35,298 nucleotides of DNA from Chloroflexota bacterium (lineage in GTDB: Bacteria; Chloroflexota; Anaerolineae; Anaerolineales; E44-bin32): NCBI GenBank assembly GCA_024277995.1, contig JAJRUD010000206.1, positions 1 through 35,298 of the forward strand, given 5' to 3'. The position numbers were made by a program, and so were the translations under genes. A model generated the notes under the pieces. It did no database searches, was not told the origin of the DNA, and saw only the letters and a program-made list of their open reading frames with translations. Positions 1-7,863 of the stretch are shown here, piece after piece (position 1 is the stretch's first letter; every line of letters starts with the position of its first letter).

Positions 1-705
1 CTGGACTACTACGCCACGCTGATGCGCGACTACGGCCCGGGCGACACCGCCACCTACTGGCTGCAGGCCCGCGCCAACTACTTCGCCGGTGAGGCCGGCA
101 TGGTCGTCTGGTCGCCCTTCATCCTGGACGAGATGGCCGGCTTGCGCGACTCCGCGCTGCCCAACTGCCCCGAGTGCGCCGATGACCCGGCCTATCTGGC
201 CAAGAACAGCGGCGTAGTGCCCTCCTTCGCCGGCCCCAGCGGCAGCCCGGCCCAGTGGGGCTCCGTCAGCTACATGGGCATCACCTCCAAAGCCAACACC
301 GAAGCCGCCAAGGCCTTCGTGCAGTACTGGCTGAGCGACGGCTACCTCGACTGGCTCGGCGTGGCCGCTGAGGGCAAGTTCCCCATGCGGCGCGGCACCG
401 CCGACAACTCGACGGCCTACCTTGACGGCTGGGCCCAGCTCGAAGTGGGCGTCGATCGCCGCGCGCCGTTGAGCGACTTCTACAGCGAAGAGGTGCTCTC
501 GGCCATCATCCAGGGCGCCAACAACTTCGACCGCTGGGGCTTCGCCCAGGGTCAGGGCGAACTGGTGGGCGCCATCTACTCCGAACTGCCCGTGCCGCAG
601 GCCATCGCCGACGTCATCGAAGGTGCGATGACGGCCGAAGAGGCTGCAGCCGAGCTCCAGGCCAACGTGGAGGAGATCCAGGCCGCGCTGGCAGCGGAAG
701 AGTAA
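1..705 (+). CDS. Sugar ABC transporter substrate-binding protein, C-terminal part
   Basis: The reading frame is open from base 1, so the gene begins before the window; 234 residues and the stop are visible. The protein resembles the C-terminal half of family 1 extracellular solute-binding proteins (maltose/oligosaccharide type). Features typical of that lobe are a stretch equivalent to 'GITSKANTEAAKAFVQYWLS' (a helix that packs after the hinge) and a late helical tail rich in Ala and Glu. A CPEC pair near residue 56 could form a disulfide or bind metal. The next two genes encode MalF- and MalG-type permeases, so it should deliver a carbohydrate to them outside the membrane. The sugar cannot be told from the sequence. 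A signal peptide or lipobox would lie outside the window. Confidence 0.85.
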   Translation: MDYYATLMRDYGPGDTATYWLQARANYFAGEAGMVVWSPFILDEMAGLRDSALPNCPECADDPAYLAKNSGVVPSFAGPSGSPAQWGSVSYMGITSKANTEAAKAFVQYWLSDGYLDWLGVAAEGKFPMRRGTADNSTAYLDGWAQLEVGVDRRAPLSDFYSEEVLSAIIQGANNFDRWGFAQGQGELVGAIYSELPVPQAIADVIEGAMTAEEAAAELQANVEEIQAALAAEE

Positions 706-739
706 AGCGGGGCGCCGCCCAGACGGACGGCTGCCTTCA

Positions 740-768
740 AGGGCAGGGGGCACGCGGCCCCCTGCCCT
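740..768 (+). repeat. Perfect 12-bp hairpin between binding-protein and permease genes
   Basis: The arms at 740-751 and 757-768 are exact inverted repeats (AGGGCAGGGGGC and its complement) around the five-base loop ACGCG. No T-run follows. The hairpin lies 35 bases after the binding-protein stop and 48 bases before the permease start. This fits an RNA stability or partial-termination element that keeps the binding protein more abundant than the membrane subunits, as is known for several ABC operons. The function here is inferred. Confidence 0.7.
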
Positions 769-816
769 GCTCCGCGCCATTCAACCACGGACCGCTCATG
801 CCCGAGGAGTGGACCC

Positions 817-1779
817 TTGAGCGCACAACCAGCTAACCGGCGCAGGCTCAGCTTGCGCGCGCGAGAAGCCAGACTGGCCTACGGCTTGCTGGCCCCCACG
901 CTCGTCGTCGTTTTCCTCATCGTCATCTTCCCCATCGTCTGGAACATCATCCTCAGCCTGCAACCCATCCGGCTGCAAGATCTGCCCAACATCAACCTGC
1001 TCGACATCAGCAACGCCTCCCTCAACAATTACATGCGCGCCATCACTGCCCGCGGCGGGCGCTTCTGGGAGGCGCTGCGCGTCACCTTCGTCTACACCAT
1101 CGCCAGCTCCGTGCTGGCACTGCTGATAGGGGTATGGGCGGCGCTCATCGTGCGCGATCCCTTCCCCGGCAGGAACATATTCCGCGGCCTGCTGCTATTC
1201 CCCTACATCGCGCCGGTGGTCTCCCTGGCCTTCATCTGGAAGCTGATGCTGGACAAGAACATCGGCGTGGTGACGCTGCTGCTCAGCCGCCTGGGCATGG
1301 AGCCGCTCAGCTATCTCACGACGCGCGCCTACTCCGTCAACATCCTGGGGCTCGACCTCAACGTCCCGCTGGCGCTCGTCACCGTCATCCTCTTCGAAGC
1401 CTGGCATTATTTCCCCTTCGCCTTCCTTTTCTTCCTGGCCCGCCTGCAGGCCATACCGCGCGACCTCTATGAGGCGGCGGCCGTCGACGGCGCCTCGCCC
1501 TCACAACTGCTGTGGTACATCACCTTGCCCCAACTGCGCGCCGTGGCCGGCACGCTGCTGCTGCTGCGCTTCATCTGGACCTTCAACAAGTTCGACGACA
1601 TCTTCCTGCTCAACGGCGGCGCGGCGGGTACCGAGGTCATCACCATCCAGATCTACCAGTGGCTCTTCGCGCGCCGCAACGTGGGCGTCGCAGCGGCGGT
1701 GGCGGTGATCATGGCCCTCATCCTCGGCGCTCTAGTCTTCATCTACCTGCGCTGGTTCCAGCCGGAAGAGGAGGAATGA
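817..1779 (+). CDS. Sugar ABC transporter permease, MalF type
   Basis: This 320-residue inner-membrane permease has about six transmembrane segments. The first follows a basic N-terminus, at roughly residues 22-47. The EAA loop that docks the ATPase is clear near residue 219 (EAAAVDGASPSQLLWYITLP), which is diagnostic of binding-protein-dependent permeases. Length is normal for the MalF/UgpA group without the large periplasmic loop of enteric MalF. The start is TTG at 817: GAGGAG lies about seven bases upstream and no in-frame ATG gives the full first helix. The 3' end overlaps the next permease by ATGA. No ATPase gene follows, so a shared MsiK-like ATPase elsewhere is likely (inference). Confidence 0.9.
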   Translation: MSAQPANRRRLSLRAREARLAYGLLAPTLVVVFLIVIFPIVWNIILSLQPIRLQDLPNINLLDISNASLNNYMRAITARGGRFWEALRVTFVYTIASSVLALLIGVWAALIVRDPFPGRNIFRGLLLFPYIAPVVSLAFIWKLMLDKNIGVVTLLLSRLGMEPLSYLTTRAYSVNILGLDLNVPLALVTVILFEAWHYFPFAFLFFLARLQAIPRDLYEAAAVDGASPSQLLWYITLPQLRAVAGTLLLLRFIWTFNKFDDIFLLNGGAAGTEVITIQIYQWLFARRNVGVAAAVAVIMALILGALVFIYLRWFQPEEEE

Positions 1780-2738
1780 GCATGCGCGAGCGCTACACCC
1801 TTTCCTACTGGTCACGCGAGCGCGTCGAGCGCGCCCTTGGCTCGCTCATCCGCGCCTTCAGCATCCTTTTCTTCCTGGTCATCACGGCCTTCCCTTTCTA
1901 CTGGATGCTCAACCTCAGCTTCCGACCCTACAGCGACGTGCTGCTGCACCCGCTGCGCGCCCTGCCGCGCGCCATAGACGTAGCCTCAGTCTTCGCGCCC
2001 CTCACCTGCCTGCGGGGCGCCAGCGAGGCGTGCACAACGGCTATCCGCAACAGCAGCTTCGCGGCGGTATTGATCAGGTACGGCTTCCTCACCTACATCC
2101 GCAACAGCGTCATCGTGTCCTTCATCACCGTCGCCTTGACGCTGGTGCTCGCCGTGCCCGCCGCCTACGCCGTCACCCGCCTGCAGTTTCGCGGCCGATC
2201 GGCCATGAGCTGGGGGATCCTGCTCATCTACATGTTCCCCGCCATCGTCATCGGCATCCCGCTCTTCGTCTTCTTCGTGCGCATCCAGCAGTCGCTGGGC
2301 ATCCCCCTGCGCGGCAACCCCTACACGGTCACCATCATCTACCTGGCCGGGACGCTGCCGGTCGCGCTTTACATGCTGCGCAGCTACTTCCCCAGCGTGC
2401 CGCGCGAGCTGGAAGAAGCCGCGCTCATCGACGGCGCCAGCCGGCTGGAAGTCATCTGGCGCATCACTATCCCGCTCGCCATGCCCGCCATCGCCAGCGT
2501 CGCCCTCTACACCTGGATGATCGCCTGGAACGAATTCCTCTTCGCCCTGCTCTTCCTGGTGGAAAGCCAGCCCAGTTGGACGCTGCCCCTGGGCCTGCAA
2601 CAGCTCGATGGGCAGGAGGTACCGCGCACCTTCCTGATGGCCGGCAGCGTCATCATCACATTGCCCATCATCTTCGTCTTCAGCCTCTTCGAACGCTTCC
2701 TGGTGGAGGGGCTCACCGCCGGCGCGGTGAAGGGCTAG
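1776..2738 (+). CDS. Sugar ABC transporter permease, MalG type
   Basis: This 320-residue partner permease has an N-terminal membrane helix at about residues 24-46 and four or five more behind it. The EAA motif near residue 210 (EEAALIDGASRLEVIWRITI) sits in the usual position before the last helices, and the tail (RFLVEGLTAGAVKG) is a hallmark of MalG/LacG-like permeases. A region around residues 66-95 containing two Cys (TCLRGASEACTTAIRN) enlarges the first extracellular loop compared with enteric MalG. The ATG at 1776 overlaps the previous stop (ATGA), with AGGAGG just upstream; a second ATG two codons later is possible. It forms the translocation pore with the preceding protein. A strong hairpin follows the operon. 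Confidence 0.9.
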   Translation: MSMRERYTLSYWSRERVERALGSLIRAFSILFFLVITAFPFYWMLNLSFRPYSDVLLHPLRALPRAIDVASVFAPLTCLRGASEACTTAIRNSSFAAVLIRYGFLTYIRNSVIVSFITVALTLVLAVPAAYAVTRLQFRGRSAMSWGILLIYMFPAIVIGIPLFVFFVRIQQSLGIPLRGNPYTVTIIYLAGTLPVALYMLRSYFPSVPRELEEAALIDGASRLEVIWRITIPLAMPAIASVALYTWMIAWNEFLFALLFLVESQPSWTLPLGLQQLDGQEVPRTFLMAGSVIITLPIIFVFSLFERFLVEGLTAGAVKG

Positions 2739-2812
2739 AGCCAGGCAAGCCCACCCGGCGCACGCTCGCCGATCTTGCCTCTCAGCCAACCGGTGAAGTG
2801 AATGGAGAACCC

Positions 2813-2839
2813 AAGGGGCGGGCCTGAGGCCCGCCCCTT
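2813..2839 (+). terminator. Hairpin at end of sugar ABC operon
   Basis: Perfect 12-bp inverted repeat (2813-2824 with 2828-2839; AAGGGGCGGGCC arm) with a three-base TGA loop, 75 bases after the last permease stop. It has the position of an intrinsic terminator, but no T-run follows. Confidence 0.6.
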
Positions 2840-2912
2840 GACCATCCTCGCGGCCGCTTTGCGCGCCAGGACCGAGGCACTCACAGGCTCACCTCACCCT
2901 TCGCAGGCGTGA

Positions 2913-2918
2913 TACAAT
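2913..2918 (+). promoter_or_regulatory. Possible -10 element for uvrB
   Basis: TACAAT (five of six matches to TATAAT) lies 40 bases before the uvrB start, between the upstream operon hairpin and uvrB. No good -35 is seen at 16-18 bases. No LexA-like SOS box was recognised by eye. Confidence 0.35.
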
Positions 2919-2958
2919 TCGCCTGGCGCACATCTGTTCGCCTTGGAGCAGAGCCGCG

Positions 2959-5001
2959 ATGACCGAATTCCGCCTGCACGCTCCCTACAAACCCACGGGC
3001 GACCAGCCGCAAGCCATCGAGCAACTGCAGGCGGGGTTGCTGCGCGGCGACAAACACCAGGTGCTCCTGGGGGCCACAGGCACCGGCAAGACCTTCACCG
3101 TCGCCAACATCATCGCCCGCGTGCAGCGCCCCACCCTGGTCATCGCCCACAACAAGACGCTGGCCGCCCAGCTCTACGCCGAGTTCAAGAGCTTCTTCCC
3201 CGAAAACGCGGTCGAGTACTTCGTCTCCTACTACGACTATTACCAGCCCGAAGCTTACGTCCCGAAACACGATCTCTACATCGAGAAGGAGACCGAGATC
3301 AACGAGGAGATCGACCGCCTGCGGCTGTCGGCCACCACCTCCGTCATCTCGCGCCGCGATGTGATCGTGGTGGCCTCCGTCTCCTGCATCTACGGCATCG
3401 GCAACCCCGAGGCCTACGGCCGCGTGGTGGTCGAGCTCGAGGTGGGCCGCCGCTACCGCCGACAGGCAGTCCTGCGCCAGCTCGTCGAGAGCCACTACGA
3501 GCGCAACGACATCGAGCTGCGGCCGGGCGTCTTCCGCGTCCGCGGAGACACACTGGAAGTCGTGCCCGCCTACGGCCAGCACGGCCTGCGCATCGAGTTC
3601 TTCGATGAAGAGGTGGAGCGCATCGTGGAATTCGACCCGCTGACGGGCGAGCTGCTCGCCGAACGGGATTCGATTTCCATATACCCTGCCAAGCACTTCA
3701 TCACCGAAGAGGAGAAGCTGCAGGCCGCCATCCGTGACATCGAGGCCGAGCTCGCCGAGCGCCTGGCCCAGCTCCAGCGGGAGGGCAAGCTGCTGGAGGC
3801 GCAGCGCCTGGAACAGCGCACGCGCTACGACCTGGAAATGCTGCGCGAGGTGGGCTACTGCGCCGGCGTCGAGAACTACTCGCGCCACCTGGACCAGCGC
3901 CCGCCGGGCTCACCGCCCTGGACCTTGATGGACTACTTCCCGCCCGATTACCTGCTGGTCATCGACGAGAGCCACATGACCATCCCTCAGATCAGAGGCA
4001 TGTACGCCGGCGATCGCTCGCGCAAGCAGACGCTGGTGGACTACGGCTTCCGTCTCCCCTCCGCGCTGGACAATCGACCGCTCTCCTTCGACGAATTCGA
4101 AGAACGCACCGGCCAGATCATCTACACCTCGGCCACGCCCGGCCCCTACGAAATAGAGAGGGCCTCTCAGGTGGTGGAGCAGATCATCCGCCCTACCGGA
4201 CTGGTAGACCCCGAAGTAGAAGTCCGCCCGGTGGAGGGCCAGATCGACGACCTGGTCGGAGAAATCCGGCAGCGGGTCGAGGTCGGCGAGCGGGTGCTGG
4301 TGACCACGCTCACCAAACGCATGGCGGAGGATCTGTCCGACTATCTGCTGGAGATGGGGATCAAGGTGCACTACCTGCACTCGGAGATCGACACCCTGGA
4401 GCGCGTCGGCATCCTGCGCGATCTGCGTCTGGGCGTCTATGACGTCGTGGTGGGCATCAACCTGCTGCGGGAGGGCCTCGACCTGCCGGAGGTCTCCATG
4501 GTGGCAATCCTGGACGCCGACAAAGAAGGCTTCCTGCGCTCGGACATCGCCCTCATCCAGACCATCGGCCGCGCCGCCAGACACGTCCGCGGGCGGGTGA
4601 TCATGTACGCCGATCGCATTACGCAGTCGATGCGCCGGGCGATTGACGAGACGGAACGCCGCCGCGCAAAACAGTTGGCCTACAACAAGGAACACGGCAT
4701 CGAGCCGGCCACCATCGTGAAGGAGATCCGCGACCTGACCGACCAGATGACGGCGCGCGCCGTCGCCGAAGCCGGAGCCGCCTACCAGGCCTTCGCGCCG
4801 GCCGACCTGCCCAAGGATGAACTGTCGCGCCTGATCAAGGAGATGGAGAAACGCATGCAGGCCGCGGCCCAAGCGCTAGAGTTCGAAAAGGCGGCCGCGC
4901 TGCGCGATCAGATCTTCGAACTGCAAGAGACCCTGGCCGAGAAAGAGAACCTGCCGCCCTGGAAGCGCGCCCGTGCGCTGGCCGGCGAAGAGGACCTGTA
5001 A
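2959..5001 (+). CDS. uvrB: Excinuclease ABC subunit B (UvrB)
   Basis: UvrB is the damage-verifying helicase-like subunit of nucleotide excision repair. It is loaded by UvrA and then recruits UvrC for dual incision. The 680-residue length is typical. Walker A is GATGTGKT at residues 38-45. The beta-hairpin that clamps the damaged strand is seen at about 88-105 ([16 protein letters not shown]). The DESH Walker B box is near residue 336, the SF2 motifs ([29 protein letters not shown]) follow, and the C-terminal UVR motif that contacts UvrC is at about 616-651 ending in a coiled-coil helix. ATG at 2959 has GGAGCA upstream, and the N-terminus matches the family. It appears monocistronic between two hairpins. 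A longer Glu/Arg tail after the UVR motif is ordinary. Confidence 0.98.
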   Translation: MTEFRLHAPYKPTGDQPQAIEQLQAGLLRGDKHQVLLGATGTGKTFTVANIIARVQRPTLVIAHNKTLAAQLYAEFKSFFPENAVEYFVSYYDYYQPEAYVPKHDLYIEKETEINEEIDRLRLSATTSVISRRDVIVVASVSCIYGIGNPEAYGRVVVELEVGRRYRRQAVLRQLVESHYERNDIELRPGVFRVRGDTLEVVPAYGQHGLRIEFFDEEVERIVEFDPLTGELLAERDSISIYPAKHFITEEEKLQAAIRDIEAELAERLAQLQREGKLLEAQRLEQRTRYDLEMLREVGYCAGVENYSRHLDQRPPGSPPWTLMDYFPPDYLLVIDESHMTIPQIRGMYAGDRSRKQTLVDYGFRLPSALDNRPLSFDEFEERTGQIIYTSATPGPYEIERASQVVEQIIRPTGLVDPEVEVRPVEGQIDDLVGEIRQRVEVGERVLVTTLTKRMAEDLSDYLLEMGIKVHYLHSEIDTLERVGILRDLRLGVYDVVVGINLLREGLDLPEVSMVAILDADKEGFLRSDIALIQTIGRAARHVRGRVIMYADRITQSMRRAIDETERRRAKQLAYNKEHGIEPATIVKEIRDLTDQMTARAVAEAGAAYQAFAPADLPKDELSRLIKEMEKRMQAAAQALEFEKAAALRDQIFELQETLAEKENLPPWKRARALAGEEDL

Positions 5002-5139
5002 CCCCCCACACCCTTGCCGGTCTCCGGCTTCCTGCGCCCACCGAAGTGCGTCAACCTTCTTGCCCTATCGGCCAGATGCCCAGTCGGCAGCCGCGCCTCT
5101 CGGTCCATGGCATCACGCTTCCCGGGAAGGGCCTCACAG

Positions 5140-5182
5140 CCCGGTGGGAGAAAGCCCACCGGGGCGGCTCGTGAACCGCCCC
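5140..5182. terminator. Two overlapping hairpins between convergent uvrB and kinase genes
   Basis: Hairpin one has 9-bp arms CCCGGTGGG (5140-5148) and CCCACCGGG (5155-5163). Hairpin two has 7-bp arms GGGGCGG (5161-5167) and CCGCCCC (5176-5182), with further TC/GA pairing inside. They share three bases, so they are alternatives or a stacked pair. Lying between convergent genes, they could terminate transcription from both sides. There are no T-runs. The second one, GGGGCGGCTCGTGAACCGCC plus CC, also has the form of a dispersed intergenic palindrome. Confidence 0.55.
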
Positions 5183-5252
5183 TGCACGCTTACGGATGTC
5201 TCCAGGTCGCTTGAGAGCTGACTCGAGCCGGAAAATCGCTCAACGCGTTCGG

Positions 5253-6698
5253 TTATGATTGCACCGAAGCCACATCCATCGCGGCCAGGGGAAGCGCCAT
5301 CCTGAAGACCGCCCCCCCTTCCGGTCGGTTGGCCGCGGTGAGCGTACCCCCATGGGCCTCTACCAGCTTGCGCGCGATGGCCAGCCCCAGCCCCGACCCG
5401 CCAGCCTGCCGCGAGCGCCCGCGGTCGGCCCGAAAGAAGCGCTCGAAAATGTAGGGCAGCGCCTCGGGTGGTATGCCCTCGCCCGTATCGCGCACCTCCA
5501 GGATCGCCAGCCCTCGCTCGGTGTCGGCGTGCACCTCAACCTCCACCCGCCCGCCTTCCGGCGTGTGGCGCAGGGCGTTGCTCAAGAGGTTGCCCAACAC
5601 CTGGCCGATGCGCGAGGGGTCGGCCTCCACGACGGGCCCCGTCCCTTCCCGCATGCGGAGCAGGATCTCAACCCCTGCAGCCCCGACCTGGGCACGATGC
5701 CCCTCAACCATGCGCGCTGCCAGATCGCCCAGGTCGACGGGCTCTCGCTCCAGCGAAAGCGCCCCGGAGTCGGCCATGGCCAGCGTGCGCAGGTCCTCGA
5801 TGAGCCGGTTCAGCAGGCGAGCCTGTTCCAGCACCGGGCCCAGGTTCTCCGCGGTCGGCTCATAGACTCCGTCGACGATGCCTTCCAGCCTGGCCTGCAT
5901 CACGGCCAACGGATTGCGCAGTTCGTGCGCCACGTCGGCCGTCATCTCCCTGCGCAGGGCCTCGGCGCGCTCCAGGTTCTCCGCCATCTGATTGAAAGCC
6001 TGCGAGAGCTCGCCCACTTCATCCGCCGTGCGCACCGATACGCGTTGATGCAGATCGCCGCCGGCCAAGCCACGCGCGGCGCGCGTCAGGTCGCGAATGG
6101 GGCGCAGCAGACCGATCACCAGCCCACCGCCCACCAACAGAGCGACGCCGCCGGCTACAAGGGACGAGAGACCCAGCAACCGCCGCAGACGCCTCAGCAG
6201 GTCCTCCTCCGGGCGCGGCGCGTCGCCCGTCGCCACGATCAGGTAGCCAACCGTTTCCCCCTCCACCATGATGGGCAGCGCATCCGCCAGCGCATCTGGC
6301 GGGAGAGGTTCGCCCGGCGTGCGGGAGGTGCTGACGATCACGGATCCCTGCGGATCGGCCAGAGTGACGGCCACGCCCGCCATATCCACCCCCGCCATCC
6401 CGCCCATGCCGTGAGGCCCGCCCATGTTCGGGTGTCCCATGCCTGGATGGTCGAAGGAGGATCCGCCGATGAGCGAGTCGACGCCCACCCAGCCGCCGCG
6501 GCCCTGGTAGAAGGCCGCCAATTGGCCGGCCAGCCGTTGCGCATCGGTCATGCCGCCGCGGAACATGAAGCCCCGCACCTCGCGCGCCGTCGCCTTCCCG
6601 GCCAACAGCCAGAAGGTCATCACACCCGAGACGACCACCAGCAGGAAGGCCAGCAGGAACTTCCACAGCAGGCTGACGCGCGGCATCCTGCGAGCCAT
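5253..6698 (-). CDS. Sensor histidine kinase with Met/His-rich sensor loop
   Basis: This 481-residue membrane sensor kinase has a first transmembrane helix at about residues 10-33 and an extracytoplasmic segment of about 140 residues. A second helix lies near 172-197, followed by a HAMP linker and a HisKA domain with phospho-acceptor His258 in AHELRNP. The HATPase_c domain has an N-box (NLLSNALRHTPEGG), a G1 box (DTGEGIPPE), an F-box (FERFFR) and a G2 box (GSGLGLAIARKL). The sensor part holds eight Met/His residues between 84 and 106 in HPGMG/HPNMG-like repeats, which suggests metal binding such as Cu(I) (inference). Translation starts three bases after the regulator's stop, and GGAGGGTT inside the regulator's end serves as the ribosome site. 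The pair forms one operon. Confidence 0.93.
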   Translation of the reverse strand: MARRMPRVSLLWKFLLAFLLVVVSGVMTFWLLAGKATAREVRGFMFRGGMTDAQRLAGQLAAFYQGRGGWVGVDSLIGGSSFDHPGMGHPNMGGPHGMGGMAGVDMAGVAVTLADPQGSVIVSTSRTPGEPLPPDALADALPIMVEGETVGYLIVATGDAPRPEEDLLRRLRRLLGLSSLVAGGVALLVGGGLVIGLLRPIRDLTRAARGLAGGDLHQRVSVRTADEVGELSQAFNQMAENLERAEALRREMTADVAHELRNPLAVMQARLEGIVDGVYEPTAENLGPVLEQARLLNRLIEDLRTLAMADSGALSLEREPVDLGDLAARMVEGHRAQVGAAGVEILLRMREGTGPVVEADPSRIGQVLGNLLSNALRHTPEGGRVEVEVHADTERGLAILEVRDTGEGIPPEALPYIFERFFRADRGRSRQAGGSGLGLAIARKLVEAHGGTLTAANRPEGGAVFRMALPLAAMDVASVQS

Positions 6699-6701
6699 CG
6701 G

Positions 6702-7394
6702 CTAACCCTCCGCGAAACGATAGCCGACGCCGAACACCGTCTCGACGTAGCGCGGCCGCTTCGGGTCGGGCTCGATCTTGGCGCGCAGGTTCTTGATGTG
6801 CGCATCGACGGTGCGTTCGTAGCCTTCGTAGGCGTCCCCCTGAATGGCTTCCAGCAGCTGCAGGCGCGTGAAGGCACGGCCCGGTTCCGCGGCCAGGGCC
6901 GCCAGCAACCTGAACTCCGTCGGCGTCAGGTCCACTTCCCGACCCTGCACCCAGACCCGATGGCGCGTGCGGTCGATCTCAACCTCACCGGCGCGGATGA
7001 TCTCCGGCTCATCTTTCTTCGGCTGTGCCCGGCGCAGGACGGCGCGCACGCGCGCCACTACTTCGCGCGGACTGAAGGGCTTGCTGATGTAGTCGTCCGC
7101 CCCCAGCTCCAGGCCGATCAGGCGGTCCGTCTCCTCGACGCGCGCCGTGACCATGATGATGGGCACGTCCGCCGCGCGGCGCATATGCCGCGCCACGTCC
7201 AGGCCGTCCATGCCCGGCAGGTTCAGATCCAGCAAGACCAGGTCCGGCCGGCGGTGCTGGAAGGTGGACAGGCCGGAGACGCCATCGTAGGCCGCCTCCA
7301 CGTGGAAACCGGCGCGCTCCAGGTAATCGCGCAGGACCTGCACCAGCTCCGGTTCGTCTTCAATGATCAGCACGTTTCCGCTCATATGCTCCAT
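6702..7394 (-). CDS. OmpR/PhoB-type response regulator
   Basis: A 230-residue two-domain regulator partnered with the downstream kinase. The receiver domain (about 8-122) has the acidic pair E12-D13, phospho-acceptor Asp56 (LLDLNLPGMDG), Thr83 and Lys105-Pro106. The C-terminal winged helix (about 132-228) shows the OmpR-type 'VDLTPTEFRLLAAL' start, a recognition-helix region with RTVDAHIKNLRAKIEPDP, and the wing ending in FGVGYRF. It should bind tandem DNA sites as a phosphorylated dimer and act as activator or repressor; no target site was identified. The first possible start is ATG at 7394. An alternative start three codons in, ATG 7385-7383, fits a TATAAT box that would place the transcript start next to it, giving a leaderless message. 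Confidence 0.95.
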   Translation of the reverse strand: MEHMSGNVLIIEDEPELVQVLRDYLERAGFHVEAAYDGVSGLSTFQHRRPDLVLLDLNLPGMDGLDVARHMRRAADVPIIMVTARVEETDRLIGLELGADDYISKPFSPREVVARVRAVLRRAQPKKDEPEIIRAGEVEIDRTRHRVWVQGREVDLTPTEFRLLAALAAEPGRAFTRLQLLEAIQGDAYEGYERTVDAHIKNLRAKIEPDPKRPRYVETVFGVGYRFAEG

Positions 7395-7398
7395 TATA
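7393..7398 (-). promoter_or_regulatory. TATAAT box overlapping the response-regulator start
   Basis: On the minus strand TATAAT (7398 to 7393) overlaps the first ATG of the regulator gene. Transcription would begin around 7386, directly at the second in-frame ATG (7385). No recognisable -35 hexamer lies 16-18 bases upstream. Confidence 0.4.
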
Positions 7399-7542
7399 GC
7401 CCTTGGCCTGGCGGCGCGGGGCGCTTTCGGAGCCGGGCTCGGCGCGCCAGGATTGCCGCCTGCCCGTATTCTGGCAGCGCGGCATGAAGATCTGATGAAG
7501 GCCCTGCGAAGGACTGCCGAAGAGCCTGAGCGTTGAGGGCCG

Positions 7543-7692
7543 TCAGCGGCCGAGGGGCGCGTACTCGCGTCGGCGTACGTGGTCCGGGGAGATGGCTGCC
7601 ATGTGCTGGGAGGCCGTGTTCACGTAGTCCATTACGTCGCTCTGAGCTGCGCCGTTCTGAAAGGTCTCAACCGCTTCGATGGCGGCGTCCAT
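7543..7692 (-). pseudogene. Small open frame or remnant of a larger gene
   Basis: Starting from ATG 7692 the minus strand encodes 49 residues (MDAAIEAVETFQNGAAQSDV, then MDYVNTASQHMAAISPDHVR, then RREYAPLGR) with a composition like real protein. The frame stays open upstream with a plausible sequence (ETPACFNAALQSLLDP) for about 16 codons, then becomes Ser/Pro/Gly-rich nonsense without a start codon. That pattern suggests the C-terminal end of a decayed gene rather than an intact small protein. No Shine-Dalgarno sequence is visible before ATG 7692. The family is not recognised. Confidence 0.35.
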
Positions 7693-7792
7693 GGGGTCCA
7701 GGAGCGATTGCAGCGCCGCGTTGAAGCAGGCCGGCGTTTCCCGTGCGGCGCGCGCACCAGGCTGGCCGCCTGATGGTGAGGGGCATGCCAGC

Positions 7793-7821
7793 TTGCCCGC
7801 GCATGACGACCCTGCTATAAA
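7793..7821 (+). promoter_or_regulatory. Sigma-70-type promoter for the lipoprotein gene
   Basis: TTGCCC at 7793-7798 and TATAAA at 7816-7821 are separated by exactly 17 bases, with an extended -10 TG at 7813-7814. Transcription would begin near 7828, about 36 bases before the ATG. Confidence 0.6.
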
Positions 7822-7863
7822 CGAGCCAAGCCTTGCAATGGGCGCGAGAAAGGGGGCTATCCC

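Larger units (their letters stand above)
7395..7863. other. Intergenic stretch between response regulator and lipoprotein
   Basis: This 469-base stretch separates the divergent two-component operon and lipoprotein gene. It holds the upstream region of both genes, a minus-strand reading frame that looks protein-like but has no good start (7543-7692 and beyond), and a good plus-strand promoter at 7793-7821. Plus-strand frames here read as Arg/Ser-rich shadow sequence. No RNA gene or repeat was recognised. Confidence 0.5.

Noticed and set aside
5259-7487. Plus-strand frame of 742 codons opposite the two-component genes
   Set aside because: Antisense to the kinase and regulator; Arg/His/Gln-rich shadow sequence.
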